A stretch of 64,000 nucleotides of DNA from assembly GCF_019578655.1 (NCBI RefSeq), contig NC_063263.1, positions 26,907,001-26,971,000 on the forward strand, given 5' to 3'. Under the pieces are notes generated by a model, which had not been told where the DNA came from, made no database searches, and saw nothing but the letters and a program-made list of their open reading frames with translations. The stretch's first letter is position 1; every line of letters starts with the position of its first letter. The DNA is from Ricinus communis. Lineage: Eukaryota; Streptophyta; Magnoliopsida; Malpighiales; Euphorbiaceae. Positions 37,241 to 50,800 of the stretch are shown here, in pieces. The translations under genes were made by a program, and so were the position numbers.

Positions 37241-39012
37241 CTTCCTTAGGAGAAAGAGGTGTCAAAGTAACTTTTCTCCCATCCTTCACAAATGAGTACC
37301 TATTTAGAAAGCCATCATGGAAGGCCCTTGTATCAAATTCCCATGGCCTACCTAACAAGATATGGCCAGCATGCATTGGCACTACATCACATAGCGCCTC
37401 ATCTGAATATCTACCAATTGTGAAAGGTACAACAACTTGCTTATTCACTTTGATCTTACCACAATTATTTAACCATAATAATTTATAAGGTCTAGGATGT
37501 GGAATTAGATTTAAACCCAATTTTTCAACCATTAAAGTGCTAGCAACATTTGTACAACTACCACCATCAATAATAACAAGACAAGTCTTACCTTGTACAT
37601 GGCATCTTGTGTGGAAAATGTTGTCTCTTTGTTGCTCCAAGGTATCATCTTCCTTCATTTGAACACTTAGTGTGCGCCTAGCCACCAAGAGCTCAACTCC
37701 CATAGGACCCTCAATGCAATCATCACTGCCGTCTTCCAATTGTGGTATCTCATCATCATTATCACTCTCTTCACTTACTGTTTCAATCTCCCTATGGTCT
37801 CTAGTCACCATTGCCCGCTTGTTTGGACATTGTGAGGCAATATGGCCACGCCCCAAGCATTTGAAACACTTGATGTCTCTATTCTTTTCTTTGTTAATTT
37901 CGGGTTTAGATGTGTCTTTGTTGCCTGAAATGCTTTTCCCTTTGTTGTCATTGGGAATAACCTTATCATCACCTTTTTTACCTCCTTTCTAAGAATAAGA
38001 CCAATGTGGCCTCCCATTCGAAGTGCCCTTATATTTAAACCTTGCTGTCCCTCTAGGTTTTAGTTGTTTTTCCACCTTAATTGCAAGGTGAACTAACTCC
38101 TCAAGCTCCACATAATGTTGCAACTCTACCCTATCATCAATCTCCTTATTAAGCCCACCAATGAATCGTGCCATGGTAGCTTCTCTATCCTCATCCAAAT
38201 CAGCCCTAGTCATGAGCATTTCCATCTCCTTATAATAATCCTCAACACTCCTTGTACCTTGCCGCAAAGATTGGAGTCTTTGATGTAACTCCCTATGGTA
38301 ATGTCTGGGTACAAAACGCCTTCTCATGATAGTTTTGAGTGCAATCCAACTACCAATAGGCTCTTCCATGTTCCTCCTCCTACTAACCACCAACTGATCC
38401 CACTAAACTATAGCATAGTCACTAAATTGGGTAACCACCAATTTCACCTTTTTCTCCTCTGAAAAGTTATGGCAATCAAAGATAAGGTCAACTCGCTTTT
38501 CCCACTCCAAATATGCCTCCAGATCAGTTTTCCCCAAGAAGGTAGGAATACTAAGTTTGATACTACCCAAGTTCCTATCAACATCATCATAGTTCCCATA
38601 ACCACTAAACTCACCACCAAAGTGTCCTCTACCTCTACTAAGATTTTGGTATCTCCTAGCTCCTCTACCCATGCCTCTACCAACCCCACCATAGGTTGCA
38701 TTATCATACTCCTCAAAACCCTCATCAAAGTCATCCTCATTCACCCCAATTGGCTGCCCATGATTACCCTGCACATTTCCCCCCTTCATTAAGCCTATTT
38801 CCCAGACCTCGGGCAAGTGCATTAATTTGGTCCATAATGGCTTGTTGATTGGTTGCCATTTCCCTTCGTTGGGCTGCCATGTCAAGTTACAACCTTTCCA
38901 TTTGCTCATTCATATTTCTTATGCTTCGTTGCACCCTCTCATTTTCATGCATTTGTGCCGTGGGTATGCCGGTAGTTGGCACATTATTACCTCCACTAGA
39001 ACCACTTGACAT
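37241..39012 (-). pseudogene. gag and protease of element B
   Basis: Continuation of element B on the 5' side of the element C insertion. Gag start at 39012 (MSSGSSGGNNVPTTG), Gly/Arg-rich region (38403-38909), gag domain with [19 protein letters not shown] (37989-38393), knuckle GRGHIASQCPNKR and protease IIDGGSCTN (37241-37856). An internal stop near 38887 fits CAA to TAA. Other frames are longer and cleaner than in copies A and C. Confidence 0.85.
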
Positions 39013-40280
39013 GCTGCAATAAGAGTTAGTATGCAATAATAAAAAAAATAAATCGAAGGAAATTAAGGACCTCACCAACACTCCCTCACGTGTTTACTCA
39101 ATTAATGGGGATGGTCACTCGTGTTTCGCACAATCAAGAATGATCACACAAGGCTGAAAACTCACACCACTCAGCTTGTTTTCAAGGATTCTTATGTGAA
39201 TCAATAACCACACATCAAGTTATTTCACTATGCTTGCAATGCACCAAGAATTATGATCTAAAAAGCTTAGTTGAGGCAAAACGCAAAAGTCAAGAAAATT
39301 ATAGTCACGCTTTCAATAAAATTAGGACTACAAACAAGCGAAAACTTCAAACGGATGCAAATGACATATAAAGAAACAATCTAGACGTAAGAAAAAAGAA
39401 AGATGCAGTTCAGCTTGAAATAGGAAAAGAAGGAACAGTAACAAGAACAAGTGTTTAATGAATCAAGAACAATGAAAAACTCAAAAAGAATTAATGGGCA
39501 TGTAAAAGGAACGAAAATAAGGTGAAAGAAATAAGAAATTAAGTTCAAGAACCAAGCAATCAAGTTTCAATCCGAATGGAAATTTCTAACCAAACAGCAT
39601 TGGAAACAAGATTTTAAAACTCAAGAACGAATTAAAACTTCAATTTGATGTATAAGACATGTAAGGAACAGATTTAGAAAGCAAAAATCACAAAGAAGGT
39701 TGATCAAGAAAGAAGGTTACCTCTTTATGCTTTAAATGTGTCAAATCTGCCCAAACTCAAAAGACACACAAAGAGGAGAATAAATGAAGGACAAAAACGA
39801 ATTTAGAGCTGAATTAATTCAAATAAGATGGTATGTATAGGGCTCAGGTCATTGGAATTTAATGTCCCTTTGAATCTTCCCAAACAGCCACCTAATCCTT
39901 ATTTATGTAGGATTGTGAAAATCTCCCTAATTTCCTCTTAATTTTAGGAAACCTTTAAGACCAGCTGTAATAGGAACCTTTTAACAACCCTAATATCTAT
40001 ATAATCACCCCAAGAACAATGATTTCAACACCAAACACGTTTTTCCACTAACGAAGACAATCAAACCAATTAGACCTATTCCTTTTTTTTTTTTTGCTAA
40101 TTCATATCTGATATTTTTTCTTGTTTCATTTTTTTTTTGAATCAAAATCAAAAACTACAAGAATCAAGAACTAAACAATGTAGATTTCAAGAATACCAAG
40201 AATACTTCAAGAACAATATCAAGAACTCAAGGAAAACAAACAATAACTTAAAGAGAAGGGATAAATAACCTGATTTAAGA
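39013..40280 (-). mobile_element. 5' leader of element B
   Basis: Non-coding. It is longer than in copies A and C because of extra AAGAA-rich sequence at about 39430-39670. T-rich runs lie near 40083-40140. Confidence 0.7.
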
Positions 40281-40298
40281 GCCAAAGCTCTGATACCA
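40281..40298 (-). other. Primer-binding site of element B (initiator-Met type)
   Basis: Minus strand TGGTATCAGAGCTTTGGC, two bases from the LTR end. It is the intact family version and the best evidence for the primer type. Confidence 0.85.
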
Positions 40299-40300
40299 AA

Positions 40301-41010
40301 TGTTAAGAACCTCCAAGGATTAGAACCATGAACCCTAATGATTATGAACCCGTGAATTACTATCTTAGAAACCCAAGAACAAATTGAGTTTCAAAACCCA
40401 AGAACCGCTTAAATCAGATTGCAAGGTATGGTTGATCAAGATCAGAACCTAAAGAAAACTAAGTTCTTTAAACCCTAACCCTTAACACGCCACAAGGATA
40501 GATCAATTCCTTGATAAGTGATTTATGCATTCAACAAGAATTCAAGCAAATATGTAAAGGAAACAACTACTATAATTTTATCAAAATTCGAATCCCCTCA
40601 AAACACACCTTAAGGGGCATTTTTATAGCCACCTAACATAAGAAACCCTAGTAAAACTATTAACCCTAGCTGCCACATAAGAAAAATAGGCAATAACATT
40701 GTTCTGAACTTAAATAAGAGATTTCAGCCCAAATATTAGCCCACATTAGTCTTCATGTATTTGGACTTGCAAAACATTAAATAAAGCCCATTCAGATGTG
40801 TCTTTACTTGGGCCTATCCTAGCATGACCAATTGAGCTTCCTTGACTAGCCCAATCTTGCATATAGCCAATTAAGGCTTTTTGTAGCTTCTTGGACCTTG
40901 ACCTTGTAATTGGGCCTTGTAGCATGCTCAATGGATCCTTAGCTTTATCTTTGGTTTTCTTGTTGTCCTCTCCATCAAGTCCATCTTTAAGCTTGGCCAT
41001 GTCCATATCA
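40301..41010 (-). repeat. 5' LTR of element B
   Basis: TGTTAAGAACC to CCATATCA, 710 bp, ending flush against the 39-bp minisatellite at 41011. It contains the 86-codon frame 40746-41006. The flank (GGTTG) does not match the left flank of element B (CTCTC), so there is no target duplication. Confidence 0.85.
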
Positions 41011-44000
41011 GGTTGTTTTATCTTATTAAAAAATATACCTCTTTTACGGGGTTGTTTCTCATACGAAAAAATATACCCCTCTTACAGGATTGTTTTCTTA
41101 TATTTTTAAATATACACCTTTTTTGAGGTTATTTTCTAATATTTATAAATATATCCCTCTTATAACATTATTTTTTTCTATTAAAAGATACACCCCCTTT
41201 ATGGGGTTGTTTTCTAATATTTATAAATTTACCTCTTCTAGGAGTTGTTTTCTCATATTAATAAATATGCCCCTTTTATGAGATTATTTTCCTATAATCA
41301 CAAATACAACCCCCTTACAGGGTTATTTTCTAATATTTACAAATACACCCCTCTTACGGGGTTATTTCTCATATTAAAAAATATACCCCTTTTACGGGAT
41401 TGTTCTATCATACTCATAAATATACCCCTCTTACGAGGTTGTTTTCTCATAATCATAACTATACCTTATTACGGGGATGTTTTTTGATATTTACAAATAT
41501 GCCACTCTTTTAGGGTTGTTTTCTCATACTCATAAATGTACCCTTTCATGAGGTTGTTTTCTCATAATCACAAGTATACCACTACAAATTACGAGGTTGT
41601 ATTCTCATACTTACAAATATACCCTTTTTACGGGGTTGTATTCTCATACTCACAAATATACCTCGCTTGTGCGATTGTTTTCTCATACTCATAAATACAC
41701 CAGTTATAGAAGGTTGTTTTCTCATACTAGTAAATATACCCCTCTTACGGGGTTGTTTTATCATATTCAAAAATATACCCATTCTATAGGGTTGCTTTCT
41801 TATAATCACAAATATACCCCTCATACAGGGTTATTTTCTCATATTCATAAATATACCACTGTTACGGGGTTGTTTTCTAACACTCATAAAGGTATCCTTT
41901 TAGGTTGCTATTTTCTAATATTTATAAATATACCTTTCCTATGGGATTATTTTCTCATATTAAAAAAAATATACCCTTATTACGGGGTTATTTTCTCACA
42001 CTCATAAATATACCCCTCTTATATGATTGGTTTCTCATACTCATAAATATACCTGTTTTATGGGGTTGTATTCTCATACTCACAAATATACCCCTCTTAT
42101 ATGATTGTTTTCTCATACTCATAAATATACCACTTCTACGAGGTTGTTTTCTCATACACACAAACATACCCCTGTTATCGGATTGCTTTCTAATATTTAT
42201 AAATATACCCCTCTTACGGGGTTGTTTTCTCACATTAGAAACTATACCTGTTTTACCGGTTGTTTTCTCATACTTGTAAATATACCCGTCTTACGGGGTT
42301 GTTTTATCATATTCATAAATATATTCTTTTTACAAGTTTGCTTTCTCATAATCATAAATATACCCTTCATGCACGGTTATTTTCTCATATTTATAAATAT
42401 ACCACTATTACAGGGTTGTTTTCTCATACTCATAAATATGGCCCTCTTAAGCTGTTATTTTCTAATATTTATAAAATTACCCTTCCTACGTGGTTGTTTT
42501 CTCATATTAAATTATGCCCCTGTTACGGGGTTGTTCTCTCACACTTATAAATATACCCTTCTTACGGGGTTGTTTTCTCATTCAGAAATATACTTCTTTT
42601 ACTCCGTTATGTTCTCATACTCATAAATCTACCCCCTATTCCATGATTGTATTCTAATATTACAAATATAACCCCTCTTATGGGGTTGTTTTCTCATATT
42701 CATAAATATACCCCTTTTACAGGGTTGCTTTCTCGTAATCACAAATGTATCCATCGTGCGGGATTGTTTTCTCATATTCATAAATATACCCCTTTGACAA
42801 GATTGTTTTCTCATACTCACAAATATACACCTCTTACGGTGTTGTTATCTATTATTTATAAATATACCCCTATTATGAGTTTGTTTTATTAAATTAAAAA
42901 ATATACCTCTTTTAGGGGATTTTTTCTCATACTAACAAACATTCCCCTCTTACGGAATTGTTTTCTCATAGTGAAAAATATACTCCTGTTATGCGGTTGT
43001 TTTTTCATAGTCATAAATATACCCCTCTTACGGGGTTGGTTTCTCATGATAAAAAATGTACTCCTTTCACGGAGTTGTTTTCTCATACTGAAAAATTTAC
43101 CCCTCTTACGGGGTTGTTTTCTCATAGTTAAATATATCCCTTTTACTGGGTTGTTTTCTCATACTCACAAATATATCCCTCTTCTAGGGTTGTTTTCTTA
43201 TTTTGAAAAATATACCTCTCTTACGGGGTTATTTTCTCATATTCACAAATATACCCTTCTTATGGGGTTTATTTCTCATATTGATAAATATACCCCATTT
43301 ACAAGGTTATTTTCTCGTACTCGAAAATATACACACCTATGGGGTTGCCTTTTTATAATGACAAATATACCCCTTTTACGGGGTTGTATTCTCATACTCA
43401 TAAAAATACCCATCTTATAGGATTGTTTTCTCATACTCATATATATATACCAGTTTTACGAGGTTATTTTCTCATACACACAAATATACCCCTATTATGA
43501 GATTGTTTCCTATATCTACAAATTTATACCCCATTTACAGGATTATTTTCTCATATTAAAAACTATACCCCTTTTACGGGGTTGTTTTCTCATACTCGTA
43601 AATATACCCATCTCACGAGGTTGTTTTGTCATATTCATAAATATACCTTTTCTACGGGGTTGCTTTCTTATAATCACAAATATACCCCTCATACGGGGTT
43701 ATTTTTCCATATTCATAAATATCGGGGTTGTTTTCTAAAAGTCACAAAGGTACCCTCTTAGGTCGTTATTTTATAATATTTACAAATATACCCTTCCTAC
43801 GAGGTTATTTTCTTATATTAAAAACTATACCCCTATTATGGAGTTATTTTATCACACTCATAAATATACCTCTTTTACAGGATTATTTTCTCATACACAC
43901 AAATATAACCCTTTTACAGGGTTGTATTCTCATACTCACAAATATATCCCTCTTATGCGATTGTTTTCTCATACTCATAAATATACCAGTTTTACGAGGT

Positions 44001-46005
44001 CGTTTTCTCATACACACAAATATACCCCTATTATGGGATTGTTTTCTATATTTACAAATATAACCCACTTACAGGATTATTTTCTCATATTAAAAACTAT
44101 ATCCCTTTTACGGGGTTGTTTTCTCATACTCGTAAATATACCCCTCTTACGGGGTTATTTTGTCATATTCATAAATATACCCTTTCTACGGGGTTGCTAT
44201 CTCATAATCACAAATATACCCTTCATACGAGGTTCTTTTCTCATATTCATAAATATACTACTATTACGGGGTTGTTTTCTGAAACTCACAAAGGTACCCT
44301 CTTAGGTTGTTATTTTCTAAGATTTACAAATATACCGTTCCTACGGGGTTATTTTGTTATATTAAAAAATATAACCCAATTATGGGATTGTTTTCTCACA
44401 TTCATAAATATACCCCTCTTATAGGATTGGTCTCTCATACTCATAAATATATCATTATTACGAGGTTGTTTCTCATACTCATAAATATACCCCTCTTATA
44501 GGTTAGTTTCTTACACTCAGAAATATACCCCTCTTACAGGATTATTTTCTCATACTCACAATTATATCCCTTTTACAGTATTGTATTCTCATACTCACAA
44601 ATACACCCCTCTTATGCGGTTGTTTTCTCATACTCATAAATAAACCACTTTTATGAGGTTGTTTTCTCATATACACAAACATGCCTCTGTTATGGGGTTG
44701 CTTTCTAATATTTATAAATATACCCCTCTTACGGGGTTGTATTTTGATATTAAAAACTATGCTCCTTTTATGGGGTTGTTTTCTCACACTCGTAAATATA
44801 CATCTCTTACGTGGTTGTTTTATCATATTTATAAATATATTCTTTTTACTAAGTTGCTTTCTCAGAATCATAAATCCCTCATGCAGGGTTATTTTCTCAT
44901 ATTTATAAATATACCAGTATTACATAGTTGTTTTCTCATACTCATAAATATGGCCCTCTTAGGCTGTTATTTTCTAATATTCATATAAATGCCCTTCCTA
45001 CAGGGATTATTTTCACATATTAAAATATATGTCCCTGTTACGGGGTTATTTTCTCACCCTCATAAATATACCCCTCTTACGGGGTTGATTTTTTATATTC
45101 ATAAATATACTCATATTACTTGGTTGTTTTCTCATGCTCACAAATATATCCCTATTCTGTGGTTGCATTCTAATAATTACAAATATAACCCCTCTTATGG
45201 GGTTGTTTTCTTATATTCATAAATATACCAACCCACTCACAAACATACCCATCGTAAGGGATTATTTTCTCATATTCATAAATATACTTCTTTGATAAGA
45301 TTTTTTTCTTATACTCACAAATATACGCCTCTTACGGTGTTGTTATCTAGTATTTACAAATATACCCGTATAATGGATTTGTTTTGTCATATTAAAAAAT
45401 ATATCTTCTTTCACGGGTTGTTTTCTCATAGTCACAAATATTTTCCTCTTATGAAATTGTTTTCTCACTGTAAAAAATATACCCCTTTTACGTAGTTATT
45501 TTTTCATACTCATAAATATACTCCTATTATAGGGTTTGTTTCTCCTAATAAAAAATATACCCCTTTTACGGAGTTGTTTTCTCATAAAGACAAATTTACC
45601 CCTCTTACGGGGTTGTTTCTCATAGTAAAAAATATACCCCTTTTACGTGGTTATTTTTTCATACTCATAAATATACCCCTCTTACGAGGTTGGTTTCTCA
45701 TAATAAAAAAAATACCCTTTTACGGAGTTATTTTCTCATACTCGCAAATTTACCCCTCTCATGGAGTTATTTTCTCATAGTTAAAAATATATCCTTTTCA
45801 CTAGGTTGTTTTCTCGTACTCATAAGTATATCCCTTTTCTAGGGTTATCTTCTGATTTTGAAAAATATACCCCTTTTACGAGGTTGTCTTGTCATATTCA
45901 CAAATATACCCTTCTTATGGGGTTTATTTCTCATATTGATTAATATACCCAATTTACGAAGTTATTTCCTTATACTTGAAAATATAAAATACCTACAGGG
46001 TTGCC
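41011..46005. repeat. 39-bp minisatellite, array 1 (about 128 units)
   Basis: Unit begins GGGGTTGTTTTCTCATA and continues through AAATATACCCCTCTTAC. Spacing of CTCA(T/C)AAAT landmarks at 42001, 42040 and 42079 is exactly 39. Units diverge by point changes and small indels. ACCCC and GGGGT in neighbouring positions can pair across a 6-base loop in each unit. Because 39 is a multiple of three, two plus frames and one minus frame stay open, producing 13-residue repeat translations; these are not genes. Recurrent variant blocks indicate higher-order structure. Confidence 0.97.
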
Positions 46006-47854
46006 AATGAGATTCCGACAAAGATTTTTATAGGCACCGTTGACTATACCGGCTTTCAGACCCCGGTATTTCCTGGCCGCGCAAAATTTCAGAGTTTTGG
46101 CTCGGTAAATTTATTTGGACCTTAAAAATTATTAGGAATTAATAACTCCATTAAATGTTAATTATAAATAACGAATAAATTTAATTTAATTAATTGATAG
46201 TTTAATTATAAATATTATGAATTAATTAGTGTGATTAATTATTATTCGATTTTATGATAATTGTGGTTATGAATAATTAAATTAGATATCAGAAAATTAA
46301 TTGTGGGTTCATTGTAGAATTAATATTAATGACGGACTGTCTATTGTTAATTGTGGTATGAGGTGTGTTGCGGAGTCAAAAAAATAATGCAGTTATGGGT
46401 GATCGGACTCCTAATAAGTATGTGATGAATATTTAAAACATTTTTTGTAGATTTTGGACCCATTTTACGAGGGCTAAACGTCTGTATTTTAGGAGAGGTT
46501 CTGCCAAATTTTTGATAGAATTCTAAAGTTGAGATCATATAGGTTTCTCTAGGCAGCCTAATCTAGGAGTCTAGGCCTATGATAAATTATAAAATATTTT
46601 ATTAACTTAATTATCTTAATTATTTTCGTGAATAGATAATCCATCGGTTCAACCAGCTCCATCCAAGGTGTAGGAGCAATTAGCAAAAATTCGACAGATC
46701 TGTGAGTTAAATTATATAATCTATTGCACTTGTCATCATCCGAAATTAAATGGAAATTCTATTTATTTAATAAATATTGTTATTACCAATAGTAGTATTA
46801 GTATTACTATATTTCTTTTTGTTCTTTTCAATATTATTATTATTATTATTATATTACTACTACTATTAGTTATTGTCATTACATTTACTATTAATATTTT
46901 TATCATTATTATGATTATTATTAACATTGCATCATTAATTTATGTTCATTATACTGGCGTTACTTAATTTTAGTATTTATTGTCAGATCGAATAACATTA
47001 TAAATTTTTGTATATAATGTTACTTTAATTTTTATTGATGCTAAATATGTATTGTGGCTCGGGATGAAGCAATGGTAGAACATGCCACCTGATGGGCTAC
47101 ATCAGGACCGCGTGCACATCGGTGAAGATCAGAGTCAGGTAATAGAAAAATATTCGGTGATGTGCCCTAGTCTAGCACAACTCTCTAGGCCAATAGGATT
47201 TTGATTTGCCAGAGAAAGGTCCCTGGTTGAGCGTTGCTCTCTAGGTGCCGGCTGTATTTGAATAAGAGAGCCAAAAGGCTGCTAGAAATAGGGGTTTAGG
47301 GTTCTGCTGAAGTACTCGTCCGGGATATGTTAAAATTGCATTTAAAAAAAATTATGATAGGACACGTATTTATTATTTTGTGATATTCTATGTTATCTAA
47401 ATAATTATATATATATATATATGACTGCTTTTAATTCAGACTATATGATTTTAACTCACTCTCGAGACTGACAATCTCAATTTAATATTTCAGGTTCAAC
47501 TAGGTCTTCCACAACTCTTCTCCTTGGCAGCCCGACTTCCTCCTTCTTCGGGCTTAATGTAATTGAAATTATCAGATTATTAAAAATCTAGATTCTCCGT
47601 AGTAGTAATTCTAAAATTTTTATTTACTTTTGGCATATAAAACCAATTGAACATGTGTTATCTAATTGCGCTAACGGACTAATTTAAATATGTAGTATTT
47701 GTGTGGTTGAGTTTTGATAATAAAATATTATTATAATGGATAAAATTAGATTTTAATTGAGATATTGATTATTCAGGCTTGCTACGAGTTTCGGTAGCCT
47801 TACGCCTACCTATTCCGTAGTGCCGGTCACAGGCCCACAGATAAGGTTGTGACA
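46006..47854 (+). repeat. Diverged long-LTR fragment inside the minisatellite
   Basis: Related to the LTR at 7188-9371: shared blocks include AGAACATGCC(A/G)C...GATGGG, ACTCACTCTCGA, CTTACGCCTACC and an end in GTTGTGACA (47854). The left side starts abruptly after minisatellite sequence TTGCC, so the LTR start is missing. A (TTA)n/(ATT)n stretch lies at about 46830-46930 and an (AT)n at about 47407-47421. No coding sequence. Confidence 0.65.
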
Positions 47855-50800
47855 GGATTGTTTTCTCATACTCATAAATATACCCCTCTTATGGGGTTGT
47901 TTTCTCATATTCATAAATATAACTATTTTACTAGGTTGTTTTCTCATACTCACTAATATACCCCTTTTATCGCGTTGTTTTCTAATATTTACAAATATAT
48001 ATCTCTTATGGGGTTGTTTTTCATATTAAAAAATAAATCCCTTTTACGGGGTTATTTTATCATATTCCCAAATATACCCATCTTACGGGATTGTTTTGTC
48101 ATATTCATAAATGTACCCTTTTTACGAGGTTGTTTTCTCATACTCACTAATATACCCCTCTTACGGCGTTGTTTTCTAATATTGACAAATATACATCTTT
48201 TACGGGGTTGTTCTCTCATATTAAAAAACATATCCATATTATGGGGTTGTTTTCTAATATTTACAAATATGCCCCTATTACGTGGTTGTTTTCTCATATT
48301 TTAAAATATACTCCATTTACGGGGTTGTTTTCTTATCATAAATATACCTCTCTTACGGAGTTAGTTTCTCATTTTCGTAAAGATACCTTATTTACGGGGT
48401 TATTTTCTCAGACTTACAAATATATCCCTCTTAGGGGGTTTTTTTTCTCATATTTAAAAATTTATCGCTTTGATGGGGTTGCTTTCTCATACTTATAACT
48501 ATACCCCTCTTATGGAGTTGTTTTGTTATACTCATAAATATACCCTCTTTTACGAGATTGTTTTCTTATACTTATAAATGTACCCATTTTACGGGTTCTC
48601 TCTAATATTTGAAAATATACCCCTACTATAGGATTGCTTTCTCATGCTTATAACTATACCCATCTTATGGAGTTGTTTTCTCATACTCATAAATATACCC
48701 CTCATACTGGGTTGCTTTCTCATATTCATAATTATCCCTCTCTTACCAGGTTCACAAATATACCCCTTTTATGGAGTTATTTTCTCATACTCATAAATAT
48801 ATCCCTCATACGTGGTTGCATTCTCATATTTATAAATATCCCTCTCTCAGGGGGTTATTTTCTCATATTAAAAAATAGGCCCCTTTTACGAGGTTCTTTT
48901 CTCATACTCACAAATATACCCTTCTTATGGGGTTGTTTTCTCACACTCATAAATATACTCTTTTTACGTGGTCATTTTTTGATACTCACAAATATACCCC
49001 TGTTACAGAGTCGTTCTCTAATATTCATAAATATAATTATTTTACGGGTTTGTGTTCTCATATTAAAAGATGTACATCATTTTCAGGGGTGTTTTCTCAA
49101 AATCATAAATATACCCCTCTTATGGTGTTGTTTTCTCATATTAAAAAATATACCTCGTTTACTTGGTTATGTTCTCATACTCATAGATATACCCCTCTTA
49201 CGGGGGTTGCTTTCTCATACTCACAAATATACCACTTATACGGGGTTGTTTTCCCATATTCATAAATGTACCTTTTTTACGAGGTTGTTTTCACAAACTC
49301 ACAAATATACCCCTCTTACGGAGTTGTTTTCTCATCTTAAAAAATGTACCCCTTTGAAGGGGCGATTTTCTAATACTCACAAATATACATCTCTTTTGGG
49401 GTTGTTTTCTCATACTCTGAAATATACTCCTTTTAGGAGGTTGTTTTCTGATACTCACTAATATACCCCTTTTACGACGTTGTTTTCTAATATTTACAAA
49501 TATATATCACTTACGGGGTGGATTTCTCATATTAAAAAATATATTCCTTTTACGGAATTGTTTTCTCATACTCATAAATATACCCCTCTTACAGGGTTGG
49601 TTTCTTATATTCATAAATATAACCCTTTTTACTATGTTGTTTTCTCATACTCACTCATATACCCCTCTTACGGCGTTGTTTTCTAATATTGACAAATATA
49701 CATCTTTTACGGGATTGTGTTCTCATATTAAAGAATTTACACCTTATAAAGGGTTATTTTCTCATACTTAGAAATATGCCCCTTTTACGCGGTTGTTGTC
49801 TCATACTCACAAATATACCCTTGTTATGGGGTTGTTTTCCAATATTTACAAATATTCCCCTTTTACGGGGTTTTTTTCTCATATTAAAAGATGTACCCTT
49901 TTTATGAGGTTGTGTTATCAGAATCATAAATATACCCCTCTAACGAGGTTGTTTTCTCATATTTAAGAGTATGTCTATGAGATTATTTTCTTATACTCAT
50001 AAATATATCCCTCCTACGGAGTTGGTTTCTCATATTCATAAAAATACCTTATTTATGGGGTTATTTTCTCAAACTCACAAATATACCCCCCTTACGGGGT
50101 TGTTTTCATGCACATCATATTCACAAATATATCCCTCTTACAGAGTTATTTTCTCATATTCATAAATATACCCCTTTCTACAGGGTTGTTTTCTCACACT
50201 CATAAATTTACCCCTCTTCTGGAGTTATTTTTTAATATTTACAAATATGTCCCTTTTAGGGGGGTTTTCTCTCAAATTAAAAATGAATCACTTTGACGGG
50301 GTTGCTTTCTCAGACTTATAAATATACCCCTCTTATGGGTTATTTTGTTATACTCATAAATATAACCCTTTTATGAGGTTGTTTTCTGACACTCACAAAT
50401 GTACTCATTTTACAGGGTTATTTTATAATATTTATAAATATACTCCTTTTACACGATTGCTTTCTCATATTAAAAAATGTATCCCTTTTACGGAATTGTT
50501 TTCTTATATAATAAATACCCTTCTCTTACGTGGTTGTTTTCTCATATTAAAAAATCTATCACTTTTACGGGGTTATTTTTTTATATTCATAAATATACCC
50601 TTTTTACGAGGTTGTTTTCTCATACTCACAAATATACCCCTCTTAAGGGGTTATTTTCTCACACTCACAAATATATCCCTTTTACGTGGCTGTTTTCTGA
50701 TACTCACAAATATACCCCTGTTACAGAGTTGTTTTTTAATATTTACAATATACTCCTGTTACGGAATTATTTTTTAATATTAAAAGATGTACCCCATTTT

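Noticed and set aside
41011..46005. CRISPR-like array
   Set aside because: Units are contiguous 39-bp tandem repeats without unique spacers, in plant nuclear sequence.
41011..46005. G-quadruplex or telomere-like repeat
   Set aside because: Only one G run per 39 bp and no TTTAGGG-type units.
48634..49461. 275-codon open frame in array 2
   Set aside because: Same cause: it consists only of minisatellite units and overlaps other open frames of the same array.
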